The notes beneath the pieces were generated by a model. It was not told the origin of the DNA. It searched no databases and worked only from the letters and a program-made list of their open reading frames with translations. A DNA stretch of 54,061 nucleotides from Pseudomonas frederiksbergensis (lineage in GTDB: Bacteria > Pseudomonadota > Gammaproteobacteria > Pseudomonadales > Pseudomonadaceae). Below are positions 36,080 through 44,962 of the stretch, in pieces. The DNA lies in assembly GCF_017114915.1 (NCBI RefSeq), contig NZ_JAAUOE010000008.1:78675-132735 (forward strand), in the 5' to 3' direction. How positions within the stretch are numbered: the first letter of the stretch is position 1; every line of letters starts with the position of its first letter. The position numbers and the translations under genes are program-made.

Positions 36080-36326
36080 GGGCAACCTCCATGAATTGCT
36101 CGATGTCATCTCCGAGCTCGGGCACGCCGGGGAACTGCGTGTTCAATTCGGCGATGATCGCCGCGACATCCCGCTGGCCATCGATCAAGCCGCCAATCAG
36201 CGCAGCGCTGTCGTTAAGTTTGATCATGCCTTCGGGGTAGAGCAACACATGGCCTTTTTGCGCCGGTTCGTACTGGAAACGGTAGCCAGGGCGCCATGTC
36301 GGGGTTTTGCTGCGATCGAAACTCAT
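36051..36326 (-). CDS. pqqD: PQQ biosynthesis peptide chaperone PqqD
   Basis: A 91-aa product with the winged-helix-like RiPP-recognition fold: [23 protein letters not shown], then [26 protein letters not shown]. It binds PqqA and delivers it to PqqE. Its ATG overlaps the pqqC stop by four bases and its end overlaps pqqE by 29, so translation of C, D and E is coupled. Confidence 0.95.
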   Translation of the reverse strand: MSFDRSKTPTWRPGYRFQYEPAQKGHVLLYPEGMIKLNDSAALIGGLIDGQRDVAAIIAELNTQFPGVPELGDDIEQFMEVARAQHWIELA

Positions 36327-37075
36327 AAGGTGATTCCTTTATGCCAGACCCGCTGTTCGGTCACGCTGTGGTACGGCGGGCGGTTCAGTTCGTAGGCCAT
36401 GCTCATGGCATCGAGCATGCTCCAAAGAATGTCCAGTTTGAACTGGAGAATTTCCAGCATGCGCTCCTGGCCTTCTCGCGTGGTGTAGTGCTGCAACGTG
36501 ATTGCCAGACCGTGCTCCACATCTCGGCGAGCCTGGCCCAGGCGCGTACGGAAATATTCGTAACCGGCCGGGTCGATCCACGGGTAATGCTGCGGCCAAC
36601 TGTCGAGGCGCGATTGGTGGATCTGCGGCGCGAACAACTCGGTCAATGAGCTGCTGGCGGCTTCCTGCCAACGGGCCCGGCGGGCGAAGTTGACGTAGGC
36701 GTCGACGGCGAAACGCACGCCGGGCAGCACCAGCTCCTGGGAGCGCAACTGCTCCGGGTCGAGGCCGACCGCTTGTCCAAGACGCAGCCAGGCTTCGATG
36801 CCGCCGTCTTCGCCGGGGGCACCGTCGTGGTCGAGCAAGCGCTGAATCCACTCGCGACGGATCTCGCGGTCCGGGCAGTTGGCCAGGATCGCAGCGTCCT
36901 TGAGCGGGATGTTCACCTGATAGTAAAAGCGGTTGGCGACCCAACCCTGGATCTGCTCGCGGGTCGCCCGGCCTTCATACATCGCCACGTGATACGGGTG
37001 ATAGATATGGTAGTAGGCGCCTTTGGCGCGCAGGGCCGCTTCGAATTCGGCGGGGGACATTGCGGTGTCAGTCAT
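36323..37075 (-). CDS. pqqC: Pyrroloquinoline-quinone synthase PqqC
   Basis: A 250-aa all-helical oxygenase-like protein; the ATG chosen follows CGGAGAACC (an ATG five codons later is possible). Typical segments are [37 protein letters not shown], and [20 protein letters not shown] with the active-site His/Arg region. It carries out the final ring closure and eight-electron oxidation to PQQ without metal. A REPIN separates it from pqqB. Confidence 0.96.
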   Translation of the reverse strand: MTDTAMSPAEFEAALRAKGAYYHIYHPYHVAMYEGRATREQIQGWVANRFYYQVNIPLKDAAILANCPDREIRREWIQRLLDHDGAPGEDGGIEAWLRLGQAVGLDPEQLRSQELVLPGVRFAVDAYVNFARRARWQEAASSSLTELFAPQIHQSRLDSWPQHYPWIDPAGYEYFRTRLGQARRDVEHGLAITLQHYTTREGQERMLEILQFKLDILWSMLDAMSMAYELNRPPYHSVTEQRVWHKGITL

Positions 37076-37128
37076 TGCGGTTCTCCGGGGGAACAACCGG
37101 TGGATTCTGGAGTGTCTGGTTTGACGTC

Positions 37129-37192
37129 TTCGCGGGCAAGCCCGCTCCTACAGGGATAGCGCTATCTCCGCAGGAGCGGGCTTGCCCGCGAA
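37129..37192. repeat. REPIN between pqqB and pqqC
   Basis: TTCGCGGGCAAGCCCGCTCC (from 37129) is inverted up to 37192 with a single mismatch, around an 18-nt spacer holding GATAGCGCTATC, a further palindrome. Transcribed within the pqq operon. Confidence 0.9.
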
Positions 37193-37200
37193 GGCGTCCG

Positions 37201-38112
37201 TTACAGCACAATACTCATGCCGTCATACGCCACTTCAACCTCGCGCCGAACCAGTTCCGCACGCTCCGGCGAATCCTCATCGAGAATCGGGTTGGTGTTG
37301 TTGATGTGGATAAGTACTTTGCGCTGCCTGGGCAGTTGTTCCAGTACTTCGAGCATGCCGCCGGGGCCATTCTGCGCCAGGTGGCCCATTTCCCGGCCCG
37401 TGCGGGTGCCGACGCCACGGCGCTGCATTTCGTCGTCGTCCCACATCGTACCGTCCACCAACAGGCAATCGCTGCTGGCCATGATCTTCAGCAGTGGCGC
37501 GTCGACCTTGCCCAGCCCCGGTGCGTAGAACAGTTTGCCGCCGGTGCTCAGGTCTTCGACGATCAGGCCGATGTTGTCGCCCGGATGCGGGTCGAAGCGG
37601 TGCGGCGAGTAGGGTGGTGCAGCGCTGCGCAGGGGCAGCGGGGTGAAGCGCAGGTTCGGGCAGGCCGGGACGGTAAAGCTCTGATCGAGTTCGATACGGT
37701 TCCAGTTCAACCCGCCATTCCAGTGAGTCAGCATGGTGAACAGCGGAAAACCGGTGCTCAGATCTTCGTGGACCATGTCGGTGCACCAGACCTGATGCGG
37801 GCAACCTTCGCGCAAGCTGAGCAGGCCGGTGGTGTGGTCGATCTGGCTGTCCATCAGGATGATTGCGCTGATGCCGGTATCACGCAGCGCGCGGCCCGGC
37901 TGCATCGGCGAGAAACTCTGGAGCTGGGCGCGGATGTCCGGCGAAGCATTGCACAGCACCCAGTTCACGCCGTCATCGGAAATCGCGATGGACGACTGGG
38001 TACGCGCCTCGGCCCGCAGGCTGCCGTCGCGAAAACCTGCGCAGTTCACGCAGTTGCAGTTCCACTGGGGGAAACCACCGCCGGCGGCGGAACCTAGAAT
38101 CTGGACAAACAT
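37201..38112 (-). CDS. pqqB: PQQ biosynthesis protein PqqB (metallo-beta-lactamase fold)
   Basis: A 303-aa product. It starts with [20 protein letters not shown], where Cys residues may bind zinc, and has [15 protein letters not shown] in the metal-site region (lacking the full HxHxDH), a MHEDLS-like stretch and [11 protein letters not shown] near the C terminus. PqqB oxidises the tyrosine moiety of the cross-linked intermediate in current models. It follows pqqA after an attenuator-like terminator. Confidence 0.94.
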   Translation of the reverse strand: MFVQILGSAAGGGFPQWNCNCVNCAGFRDGSLRAEARTQSSIAISDDGVNWVLCNASPDIRAQLQSFSPMQPGRALRDTGISAIILMDSQIDHTTGLLSLREGCPHQVWCTDMVHEDLSTGFPLFTMLTHWNGGLNWNRIELDQSFTVPACPNLRFTPLPLRSAAPPYSPHRFDPHPGDNIGLIVEDLSTGGKLFYAPGLGKVDAPLLKIMASSDCLLVDGTMWDDDEMQRRGVGTRTGREMGHLAQNGPGGMLEVLEQLPRQRKVLIHINNTNPILDEDSPERAELVRREVEVAYDGMSIVL

Positions 38113-38134
38113 GGCCGCTCCATCATTGAAAACT

Positions 38135-38195
38135 GAAAATAAAAACGCCCCGGCGAGCCGAGGCGTAGCACTGCATTCTCTACCAGACGGTAGAG
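38135..38195 (-). terminator. Attenuator region between pqqA and pqqB
   Basis: Two hairpins follow the pqqA stop on the minus strand. The first, CTCTACC/GGTAGAG (38178-38195), starts directly after the stop codon. The second, CGCCTCGG-CTCG-CCGGGGCG (38165 to 38146, one wobble pair), is followed by TTTTTATTTTC and looks like a true terminator. Partial readthrough would give much pqqA and less of the enzymes. Confidence 0.75.
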
Positions 38196-38196
38196 C

Positions 38197-38271
38197 TTAG
38201 CGGCTTGCGAAGTACATGGTGACTTCGAAGCCGATACGCAGGTCGGTGTAAGCAGGTTTGGACCAGGACAT
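38197..38271 (-). CDS. pqqA: PQQ precursor peptide PqqA
   Basis: A 24-residue peptide that starts [15 protein letters not shown] and carries the invariant Glu16 and Tyr20 (EVTMY) whose side chains become PQQ. Start ATG is preceded by AAGGAG at 7 bases; the ribosome site lies in the self-complementary AGGAGCGCTCCT (38272-38283). It is the first gene of the ABCDE series, with pqqF upstream across a 156-base spacer that must hold its promoter. Confidence 0.97.
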   Translation of the reverse strand: MSWSKPAYTDLRIGFEVTMYFASR

Positions 38272-38427
38272 AGGAGCGCTCCTTCGGGTGGATGGGACAG
38301 TTGAGACCTATACATATAGTCCACCTCCAGTCGGAGATGTTCAGATAGTTAGGTGGCTATGTTACTCAAAATTACAGAGCGATTGCCTGAGAATCTTTGA
38401 GAAAGCTAATTGCAGCGCCGGTAATGA

Positions 38428-40866
38428 TCATTTTGCCACTTGCCAAAGCGTCGTCGGGCAAGGTCCGCTGGCTAGACAGCGCCAGCCGCCTTCAACCCGA
38501 TTCAGTCGTTGCGCTGCCGCCAGCAAGGCTTCGCGTTCGATCATTAGAATCGACTGAGGCAAGTGTTTCAGGTAATCCGACGAGTGGCCGGCCAGTTTGC
38601 CTTGCCAGATCAATTCGGCGGCCTGGGCGTTGGGCAAGGCAGCGCTGTCGAATTGATCGGCCAAGGCCTGGCGCTGAGTGATGAAGGTCATCTCCTCGAT
38701 GCTTTCAATCGTCGTTTCGAACTCGCCGAGGAACTGTTCGATGTGCTGCAACAAGTCCAGAGGCGCGACGCTCGGCGATTGCACGCCGAACAGCAGCCCG
38801 GTCTGACCGTTTATCTGGCGCAATCCGCTGAATACGGCGTAACCCAGTTGCAGCTCCACCCGCAGGCGCTGATAGAACGGTGTCTGGCACAGGTGTGCGA
38901 GCAAACGCCAAGCGGCTTCATCGGCGATGTCTTGGGTCGCCGTCGGACAAAAGAGTAACAGCGCATGTTCACTGGAGCCGGTATCGACGGCATTCCAGAG
39001 ATGCTGTGAGCCCATCGATAAGGGCGGCGTCGATTGATTGTCTGGCGTTCCTGGCACACGACTCAAGGCCAGTCCCATCGCCGCTTGCGTCTGGGCAGAC
39101 AGGCCTGTCGCCAGACCATCCCAACGCGCGCTCGACCAGAGTTGCTGCAAGTCATCTGAGGTTCCGGTGTGCTCAAGGCATCGATCGGGCAGCGCCTTGA
39201 GCAACTGTCGAATGGGCATCAACGCAACGGGCGCCGGTTCTTCCTGTGAGAAACGGGCATCAGGTTTTGTCAGCGCTTTCAGTACACGTTCGAGGACGGC
39301 CGGCATTGGCTCCTGCAGCCCGGTCAATTTCAGCAGCCATTGATTGCCCGACGCACTGAAGGAAACGTCGACACCGGCCTGGCATGCGTCTTCGCGCAAC
39401 GGCTGCAGGCTGTTTTCCAGATTCGACTGAAGACGGCTGTGAGGGGCGTATTCCAGGCGCCAGCGCAGATAAACCGCACCTTCATCGGTGTTATCCGGCA
39501 ACGCCTGACTGAACTGCATGGGCGATCGTTCACGGCGACTGCGCGAGCGATCCTGGGCAAAGGTCCGCAGGCCGCGATGGGCGCTGGTCTGGCCGCGAAT
39601 CAAGCCGGCATTCGCGGCTGGAGCCTCGGTACGCAAAAACGGGTTGGGGGTTGGCAGTTGCCACTGGCCGGTGAAGTTATCCACAGCGCCGATTTGTTTC
39701 AGGATTGCCTTGAGGGCAACAACGCCCTGTTCGGATAACCCGGGTTCAAGCTGCTCGCTGTCTCGTTGGGCCAGTTGTAAGGCACTGCTGACTTGCTGTT
39801 GGCGCTGCTGCAGGGCTGCATACTCTTCACGCAGCTCGGCCCAATCCTGACGGGAGGCAAAAAAGCCCAGCCAATCCAGAAGCTGTTCGCGAATCACGCT
39901 GCCCGGTTGCGTAGCATTGGCGGGCCGTGTGAACTCGATGTGCAGCAAGGCTTGCCCGGCATAGCGGTAGAGCGGCGCGGCTTTCAGGTTGTCCGCCAGC
40001 CTGGAGTCTCGCAGCTGCGCCAACAGGCCGCCGGGTTTTGCGGCGTTCAACCAATGGCACAGGAACGCCAGCGCTTCGGGCGATGAGCCGGGCAGCGCTT
40101 CGAAGGCGAACAGCAGATCCAGCCGACGTTCTCCAGCCTGTTGATAACTCTTGTCCGAAGAATTCATCAACAGGGTGGGCTTTGCCTGAGGGACTTTTTC
40201 ACCGGCGGCAATGGCAACGGCAAACGCCTGCGCCATCCCTTTCAACTCATCGAGACTCTGTGGGCCGGCCAGGCTCAAGGTCATCTGCCCGGTCTGATAA
40301 AACTGCTGGTGGAAGTCCTTCAACGCTTGCTGAAACTCGGGCTGCGGAATCGGCAAGCTGTAACGGTTGCCGGCATGAAACGCCCGTAACGGGTGAGCCG
40401 CGGAGAGTCCATCGAACAGCGCGAATTGCTGCTGGGCTGTGGTATCCCGCGACCAGGCGACAAATTCGGCGTGCAGCACTTCCCGTTCCCGCCGCTGATC
40501 GTCCGGATTCATACGCGGATGGGCGAGCATGTCTGACAGACGCTCCAGCCCAGCGCTGAACGCCTGAGGCGGCAGTTCGAAAAAGAAGTCCGTCGTCCGT
40601 TCGCTGGTGCGCGCATTCACCTGCCCGCCATGACCTTGCACGTAGGCCATCAGCCCTTGCTCGGCGGGAAAGCGCTCTGTACCCAGGAACAGCAAATGCT
40701 CGAGAAAGTGCGCCAGCCCCGGCCAGGCCAATGGCACGTCGTGACTGCCGGCGGCGACTCGCAATGCCGCGGCGCAGCGTTTCAAACCGGGAGCATGACG
40801 CAGCGTCACCCGCAGACCGTTGGCCAGGGTTTCAGTGTGAAGGTGGGGGTGGTTCAGCGCAGGCAT
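38428..40866 (-). CDS. pqqF: M16-family peptidase PqqF
   Basis: An 812-aa pitrilysin-like zinc protease. The inverted zinc motif HFLEH gives His53, Glu56 and His57, with the later Glu expected in REREVLHAEFVAW. The rest consists of inactive M16-like repeats. PqqF cuts the PqqA peptide around the modified Glu-Tyr unit. The ATG at 40866 is preferred over the GTG two codons before it. It lies upstream of pqqA, as in other Pseudomonas, and 48 bases downstream of davA on the same strand. Confidence 0.93.
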   Translation of the reverse strand: MPALNHPHLHTETLANGLRVTLRHAPGLKRCAAALRVAAGSHDVPLAWPGLAHFLEHLLFLGTERFPAEQGLMAYVQGHGGQVNARTSERTTDFFFELPPQAFSAGLERLSDMLAHPRMNPDDQRREREVLHAEFVAWSRDTTAQQQFALFDGLSAAHPLRAFHAGNRYSLPIPQPEFQQALKDFHQQFYQTGQMTLSLAGPQSLDELKGMAQAFAVAIAAGEKVPQAKPTLLMNSSDKSYQQAGERRLDLLFAFEALPGSSPEALAFLCHWLNAAKPGGLLAQLRDSRLADNLKAAPLYRYAGQALLHIEFTRPANATQPGSVIREQLLDWLGFFASRQDWAELREEYAALQQRQQQVSSALQLAQRDSEQLEPGLSEQGVVALKAILKQIGAVDNFTGQWQLPTPNPFLRTEAPAANAGLIRGQTSAHRGLRTFAQDRSRSRRERSPMQFSQALPDNTDEGAVYLRWRLEYAPHSRLQSNLENSLQPLREDACQAGVDVSFSASGNQWLLKLTGLQEPMPAVLERVLKALTKPDARFSQEEPAPVALMPIRQLLKALPDRCLEHTGTSDDLQQLWSSARWDGLATGLSAQTQAAMGLALSRVPGTPDNQSTPPLSMGSQHLWNAVDTGSSEHALLLFCPTATQDIADEAAWRLLAHLCQTPFYQRLRVELQLGYAVFSGLRQINGQTGLLFGVQSPSVAPLDLLQHIEQFLGEFETTIESIEEMTFITQRQALADQFDSAALPNAQAAELIWQGKLAGHSSDYLKHLPQSILMIEREALLAAAQRLNRVEGGWRCLASGPCPTTLWQVAK

Positions 40867-40914
40867 GAGCACTTCCAGAACAGGGAAGCGCTAATGCTAG
40901 CGGATAACGGTGGA

Positions 40915-41709
40915 TCAGCGCTTGTTCAGCGCGTCGTAAAGCTCGGGACGGCGATCGAGGAAGTAGCGATTGGCGGCGCGGGAATCGATCATCAGCTGGC
41001 GATCCAGCTCACCGACAATCAACGCTTCATCAAGACCGGCCTGGGCGATGCGGCTGCCGTCCGGCGCGGCGATGCTGCTCTGGCCGCAATACTGGATCTC
41101 ACCTTCGCTCCCGCAGTAGTTGGCGTAGGCCACATAACACTGGTTTTCGAAGGCCCGGGCGCGGACGGTGACGTCGGCGATGAAATCGTAGGGAATCATG
41201 TTCGCCGTCGGCACCAGGATCAGTTCGGCGCCGGCCAACGCCAGGCGCCGGGCGTTTTCCGGGAACTCCAGGTCGTAGCAGATCAAAAAGCCAAGCTTCC
41301 AGCCGTTGAGTTCAACCAACGGAAATTCATCCGGCCCGGGGCTGAACATCGAGTGATCGAGGTCGCCGAACAGATGAGTCTTGCGGTAGTTGCACAGCCG
41401 CTCGCCATTGGCGTCGATCAACTGCACGGCGTTGTAGATTTGCCCGTCTTCGGTGCGTTCCGGGTAGCCATACAAAATGGCGATCCCCGCCGACTTGGCA
41501 ATGCGCGCGATGTGCTGCGCCGATTCACCGTTGTGCACCTCCGCCAGCACGCTGACGGCATCTATGCCGATGTTGTAGCCGGTCAGGAACATCTCCGGCA
41601 GCACCAGCAAATCCGCACCCTTGGCCTCCAGCGCCAGTTGATGCAGGCGTTGCAGGTTGCCTGGGACATCCAGGGGCCGCGGTGGACATTGGTAAAGGGC
41701 TACGCGCAT
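40915..41709 (-). CDS. davA: 5-aminopentanamidase (delta-aminovaleramidase) DavA
   Basis: A 264-aa nitrilase-superfamily amidase. The triad is visible: Glu39 in LVLPEMFLTGYN, Lys110 in NYRKTHLFG and Cys144 in FLICYDLEFPE. It hydrolyses 5-aminovaleramide to 5-aminovalerate and ammonia, the second step of lysine breakdown. It is 12 bases downstream of davB, clearly one operon; the davB neighbour makes the specific call strong. Confidence 0.92.
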   Translation of the reverse strand: MRVALYQCPPRPLDVPGNLQRLHQLALEAKGADLLVLPEMFLTGYNIGIDAVSVLAEVHNGESAQHIARIAKSAGIAILYGYPERTEDGQIYNAVQLIDANGERLCNYRKTHLFGDLDHSMFSPGPDEFPLVELNGWKLGFLICYDLEFPENARRLALAGAELILVPTANMIPYDFIADVTVRARAFENQCYVAYANYCGSEGEIQYCGQSSIAAPDGSRIAQAGLDEALIVGELDRQLMIDSRAANRYFLDRRPELYDALNKR

Positions 41710-41721
41710 TTCGGATTCCTC

Positions 41722-43404
41722 TTACTCGGGCAGGGCGATCGGACCGATCTCGTGGAACACATCGCCTGGCCCCGGGTTTTCGGCGTGAGTTTCACCGCCG
41801 AAGTGTTTCATGATGCCCCACACCGCGTTGAGCGAGGTCTGCACCGCGCCTTCGACCCAGGCCGGCGTCCATGAAACGTCGTCGCCGGCGATGAAAATCC
41901 CGCGCTGCTCGGGCGGCATGTCGTCCTGCATGAAGTGTGCGTACATGCGCTGGTTGTAGCGGTAGTGGCCGGGCAGCGCGCCTTTGAAGGCCCCGAGGAA
42001 ATGCGGGTCGGCTTCCCACGACACGGTGATCGGATCGCCGATGATCCGCGCGGCGATGTCGACTTTCGGGTAGATCTTTTTCAATGCATCCAGCGCCAGT
42101 TTCACGCGTTTTTCCACAGGGTGCGGGAGCATTTTCAGCGCGTCGCTCATCCACGAGTACGACAGGCAAATCACCCCAGGCTTGTCGTCGCCGTTGTCGA
42201 ACAAGTACGTGCCACGGGTCAGGCGATCGGTGAGGGTCATGCTCATCAGGTCGCGGCCGGTTTCCGGGTCCTTGTCCTTCCAGAATGGGCGATCGACCAT
42301 CACGAAAGTCTTCGACGATTGCATGTAGCGGGTGCGGTCCAGGGCCATCCACATCTTTTGCGAGAACAGGGTTTCGTCGCATTCGATCTGGGTGGTCAGT
42401 AGCCAGCTCTGGCAAGTGGTCAGCACCGCTGCGTATTCGCGGGTATCGCCCCAGTTGTCGGTGACCGCAAAACGGCCGTCTGCCGCGTGGGCAATTTTCT
42501 TCACGCCGGCACGTGGCGCGCCATTGTGCAGGGAGCTGAGGCTGGTGCCTTCCGGCCAGTGCACGCAACGCTCCGGCACATGGCGCCAGATGCCCTGGGG
42601 CACTTGTTCCACGCCACCGACCACCAAGTGCTGGTGATCGTCGCAGTTGGTCATTACCACGCGGAAGATTTCCAGCATCGAGTTGGGGAAGTCCGAGTCC
42701 CAGCCGCCGGTGCCGAAACCGACCTGGCCGAACACTTCGCGGTGATGGAATGACAGTTTGGCGAAGGCTTTGGAGGTGGCGACGAAGTCGTAGAACGTGC
42801 GGTCGTCCCACAGCGGTACGAGCGTGTTCCACAATTCCTTGAGGCGCGGTACGTCGCGGTCGCGGATCGCTTGCTGGATATCGGAAAATTGCGAACCCGT
42901 TTCCAGGGCATCGGCCCAGGCGTCAGCGACTTCCTGGAACAGTGCAGGAAGATCCGCCAGTTTCTGTGCGTAATGGGTTTTGCCTTCCAGATCGATCACC
43001 GTGCTGCCCGACGCGGGTGTCAGCGGGTTCGGGAAAGGCTTGGTCTCGAGGCCGAGCTTGTCGACATAGTGATAAAACGCGGTGGAGGACACCGGGAAGC
43101 GCATGCCGCCGAGTTCGGCGATGATGCCTTCTGCGCCGTTGAACGCCTGGGAGCGCAGACGACCGCCCATCTTCGAGGCTTCGTAGACGACGGGTTTGAG
43201 GCCCAGCTTCATCAACTCGTAGGCGGCCACCAGACCGGCGATACCAGCCCCGACAATCGCCACTTCGGCGCCGTGATTATGCGCCGGAATGCTGCCCAGT
43301 CCGGCCGGGTGCTCGATCCAGTCGTCAAAGGCGAAAGGAAAGTCCGGGCCGAAAATAGTGACTGGTTTTTTACCGTCTGCAGGATGGCGATTGTTCTTGT
43401 TCAT
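41722..43404 (-). CDS. davB: L-lysine 2-monooxygenase DavB
   Basis: A 560-aa flavin amine-oxidase-family enzyme. The FAD dinucleotide fold VAIVGAGIAGLVAAYELMKLG is near 47-68, with GGRLRSQAF and ELGGMRFPVS next, and the C-terminal FAD contact SWTPAWVEGAVQTSLNA. Length and sequence agree with the DavB / lysine oxidase-monooxygenase group of Pseudomonas that I recognise. It converts lysine to 5-aminovaleramide, CO2 and water. With davA it opens the 5-aminovalerate route; davTD are not in the window. An AsnC/Lrp regulator gene lies upstream on the same strand. Confidence 0.93.
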   Translation of the reverse strand: MNKNNRHPADGKKPVTIFGPDFPFAFDDWIEHPAGLGSIPAHNHGAEVAIVGAGIAGLVAAYELMKLGLKPVVYEASKMGGRLRSQAFNGAEGIIAELGGMRFPVSSTAFYHYVDKLGLETKPFPNPLTPASGSTVIDLEGKTHYAQKLADLPALFQEVADAWADALETGSQFSDIQQAIRDRDVPRLKELWNTLVPLWDDRTFYDFVATSKAFAKLSFHHREVFGQVGFGTGGWDSDFPNSMLEIFRVVMTNCDDHQHLVVGGVEQVPQGIWRHVPERCVHWPEGTSLSSLHNGAPRAGVKKIAHAADGRFAVTDNWGDTREYAAVLTTCQSWLLTTQIECDETLFSQKMWMALDRTRYMQSSKTFVMVDRPFWKDKDPETGRDLMSMTLTDRLTRGTYLFDNGDDKPGVICLSYSWMSDALKMLPHPVEKRVKLALDALKKIYPKVDIAARIIGDPITVSWEADPHFLGAFKGALPGHYRYNQRMYAHFMQDDMPPEQRGIFIAGDDVSWTPAWVEGAVQTSLNAVWGIMKHFGGETHAENPGPGDVFHEIGPIALPE

Positions 43405-43558
43405 GGCTGACCCTTGCTGGCGACCCGACGCAGGATGCGCGTCTGAGTATAGGAAAAGATGGTCGCCATTCTAGAGAGCGTAGAGCACGTTAATAAGACG
43501 CAAAGTGTCGTCGTTTTGCTAATTGTTTAATCAATATGACGATGCCTCGCTACATACT

Positions 43559-43582
43559 GTAGGAACGAGGCTTGCCCGCGAA
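43559..43582. repeat. Single REP palindrome arm
   Basis: GTAGGAACGAGGCTTGCCCG followed by CGAA, one arm of the family seen at 4391 and 13060, without the inverted partner. It lies between davB and the regulator gene. Confidence 0.8.
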
Positions 43583-43620
43583 GAGGCCCGACCAGACACC
43601 GAAGACCTACCGGGTGAAAC

Positions 43621-44082
43621 TCAAACCGGCTGCCCCCGATCAATCTTGCTGCTCAAGATGATCGACGTCGTCGTCTTCTCCACCCCATCCACACTGCCGA
43701 TCTGATCCAGCAACTGATCCAGCTGTTCCGGCGAGTCGGTGCGCAACCACGCCACATAATCAAACTCGCCACTCACCGCACACAGCTGCTGCACCTGAGC
43801 CATGGCGCTGAGCCGGCGCAGCACTTCCTTGCCAGACCTCGGTTGCACCGTAATCCCGACGTAAGCCTGCAATCCTCCGTCGATCACGCGCTGACCCAAG
43901 CGCACACCATAACCGGTGATCACCTTGGCCTTTTCCAGCCGCGCCAGGCGCGACGTGACGGTGGTGCGGGCGATCCCCAGTTGGCGGGCGAGCATGGCCA
44001 CACTTTCACGGGCATTGATCTGCAAGGCCGCAATCAATTGGCGGTCGATTTCGTCGAGAACGGACGGGCGAGTGTCAGGCAA
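43621..44082 (-). CDS. Lrp/AsnC-family transcriptional regulator
   Basis: A 153-aa product from a TTG with GGAG 8 bases upstream; a TTG nine codons earlier is the alternative and there is no ATG. N-terminal HTH (LDEIDRQLIAALQINARESVAMLARQLGIARTTVTSRLARLEKAKVI) and C-terminal RAM domain (AYVGITVQ, VSGEFDYVAWLRTDSPEQLDQLL) that binds amino acids. Placed directly 5' of davBA, as in P. putida by memory, so it likely senses lysine or a product and controls them. Confidence 0.87.
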   Translation of the reverse strand: MPDTRPSVLDEIDRQLIAALQINARESVAMLARQLGIARTTVTSRLARLEKAKVITGYGVRLGQRVIDGGLQAYVGITVQPRSGKEVLRRLSAMAQVQQLCAVSGEFDYVAWLRTDSPEQLDQLLDQIGSVDGVEKTTTSIILSSKIDRGQPV

Positions 44083-44219
44083 AGGGGCATCTCCAGCGGG
44101 ACAGAGCAATGGGCAGGCATATTACAGGCAGTCCATGCCCTCAACGGGTTAATTGGATGGACACAAATTGTCACTCGTAGTCGAATGCGTAACCAGGGGC
44201 TGCGAAGCGAGGGGATGAA

Positions 44220-44864
44220 ATGAAGGGTATGCCTGCGGCTCTGCGCGACTATGCATTGCAGATTGCCAATCACGAAATGGGGCATTACGTCGTAGCCCGA
44301 GCCCTGGGTTTTGAAACAGGTGATGTGACCCTGAAAGTTACCATGGGCCTGACGCACCATGGCGGGGCCTCCATTACCTTGACGCGGTCAATTTCGTCGA
44401 TCGAAGCCATGAAGGAACATTTGGCAGCCCGGATGATGGTCCTCTTCGCCGGAGCGATGGCGCAGACCTTGCCTTCAAAGCACTCGCCCGAGAAACGCGT
44501 CGATAAGTCGAAAGCGGCCGCCATCCTGAACGGAGAGTTTGGAGCGGAACAGGATCACGCAAAAATAAGAGAATTGCGGTATTTGCTTCGAAATATCACC
44601 TGTCCCAATACGGATCCAGCGTCGTCCGACAGCATCATTGCTGAGCTGACAGACATTAATGATCGCTTGTGGTTGCGCACTCAAAAAATCGTAGAGGAAT
44701 TGGCCGATACGATTACTGGATTGGCAGGGTTTCTGGTAGAGCGCATGGTCATTGTGGAGCAGTGGGGGCGGCCGGCGGATACGTATGAGGTCGTGTTGAC
44801 GGGTGAAATGCTTGAGCGGCTGGGGCCGGTGCAGGCCATTCCAGCGTTAAGTGTTTGGGCGTAA
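44220..44864 (+). CDS. Orphan M41-like (FtsH-type) zinc peptidase domain protein
   Basis: A 214-aa product with no membrane segment and no AAA ATPase. HEMGH (residues 18-22) is a complete HExxH zinc site at the start of the fold, as in FtsH's peptidase domain. MKEHLAARMMVLFAGAMAQTL (64-84) resembles the FtsH region around LxGGxxAE, and GAEQD (108-112) matches the GAxxD that supplies FtsH's third ligand. The C-terminal half is helical. Lower GC than its neighbours, isolated between davBA's regulator and a duplicated fragment, so probably accessory. How substrates are chosen without an ATPase is unknown. Confidence 0.72.
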   Translation: MKGMPAALRDYALQIANHEMGHYVVARALGFETGDVTLKVTMGLTHHGGASITLTRSISSIEAMKEHLAARMMVLFAGAMAQTLPSKHSPEKRVDKSKAAAILNGEFGAEQDHAKIRELRYLLRNITCPNTDPASSDSIIAELTDINDRLWLRTQKIVEELADTITGLAGFLVERMVIVEQWGRPADTYEVVLTGEMLERLGPVQAIPALSVWA

Positions 44865-44888
44865 ACATCCAGGACGCCACCAGATGTA

Positions 44889-44956
44889 GTCCGGGCAGGT
44901 CGCAGTGTAAGCACCTTCACCACATCATCAATCACCGCTTAGCTTATCGCCGTCAG
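44889..44956. repeat. Duplicated 3' fragment of the DUF3077-type gene (copy A)
   Basis: This 68-bp segment matches 45689-45756 in the same orientation with 4 mismatches, exactly 800 bases apart. It corresponds to codons ~74-96 of the downstream DUF3077-type gene; in this copy the frame is damaged by an in-frame stop, so it is a gene remnant. Confidence 0.9.
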
Positions 44957-44962
44957 ATGAGA

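Noticed and set aside
39677..39685. Exact DnaA box TTATCCACA inside pqqF
   Set aside because: A single isolated 9-mer inside a coding region with no neighbours; expected by chance.
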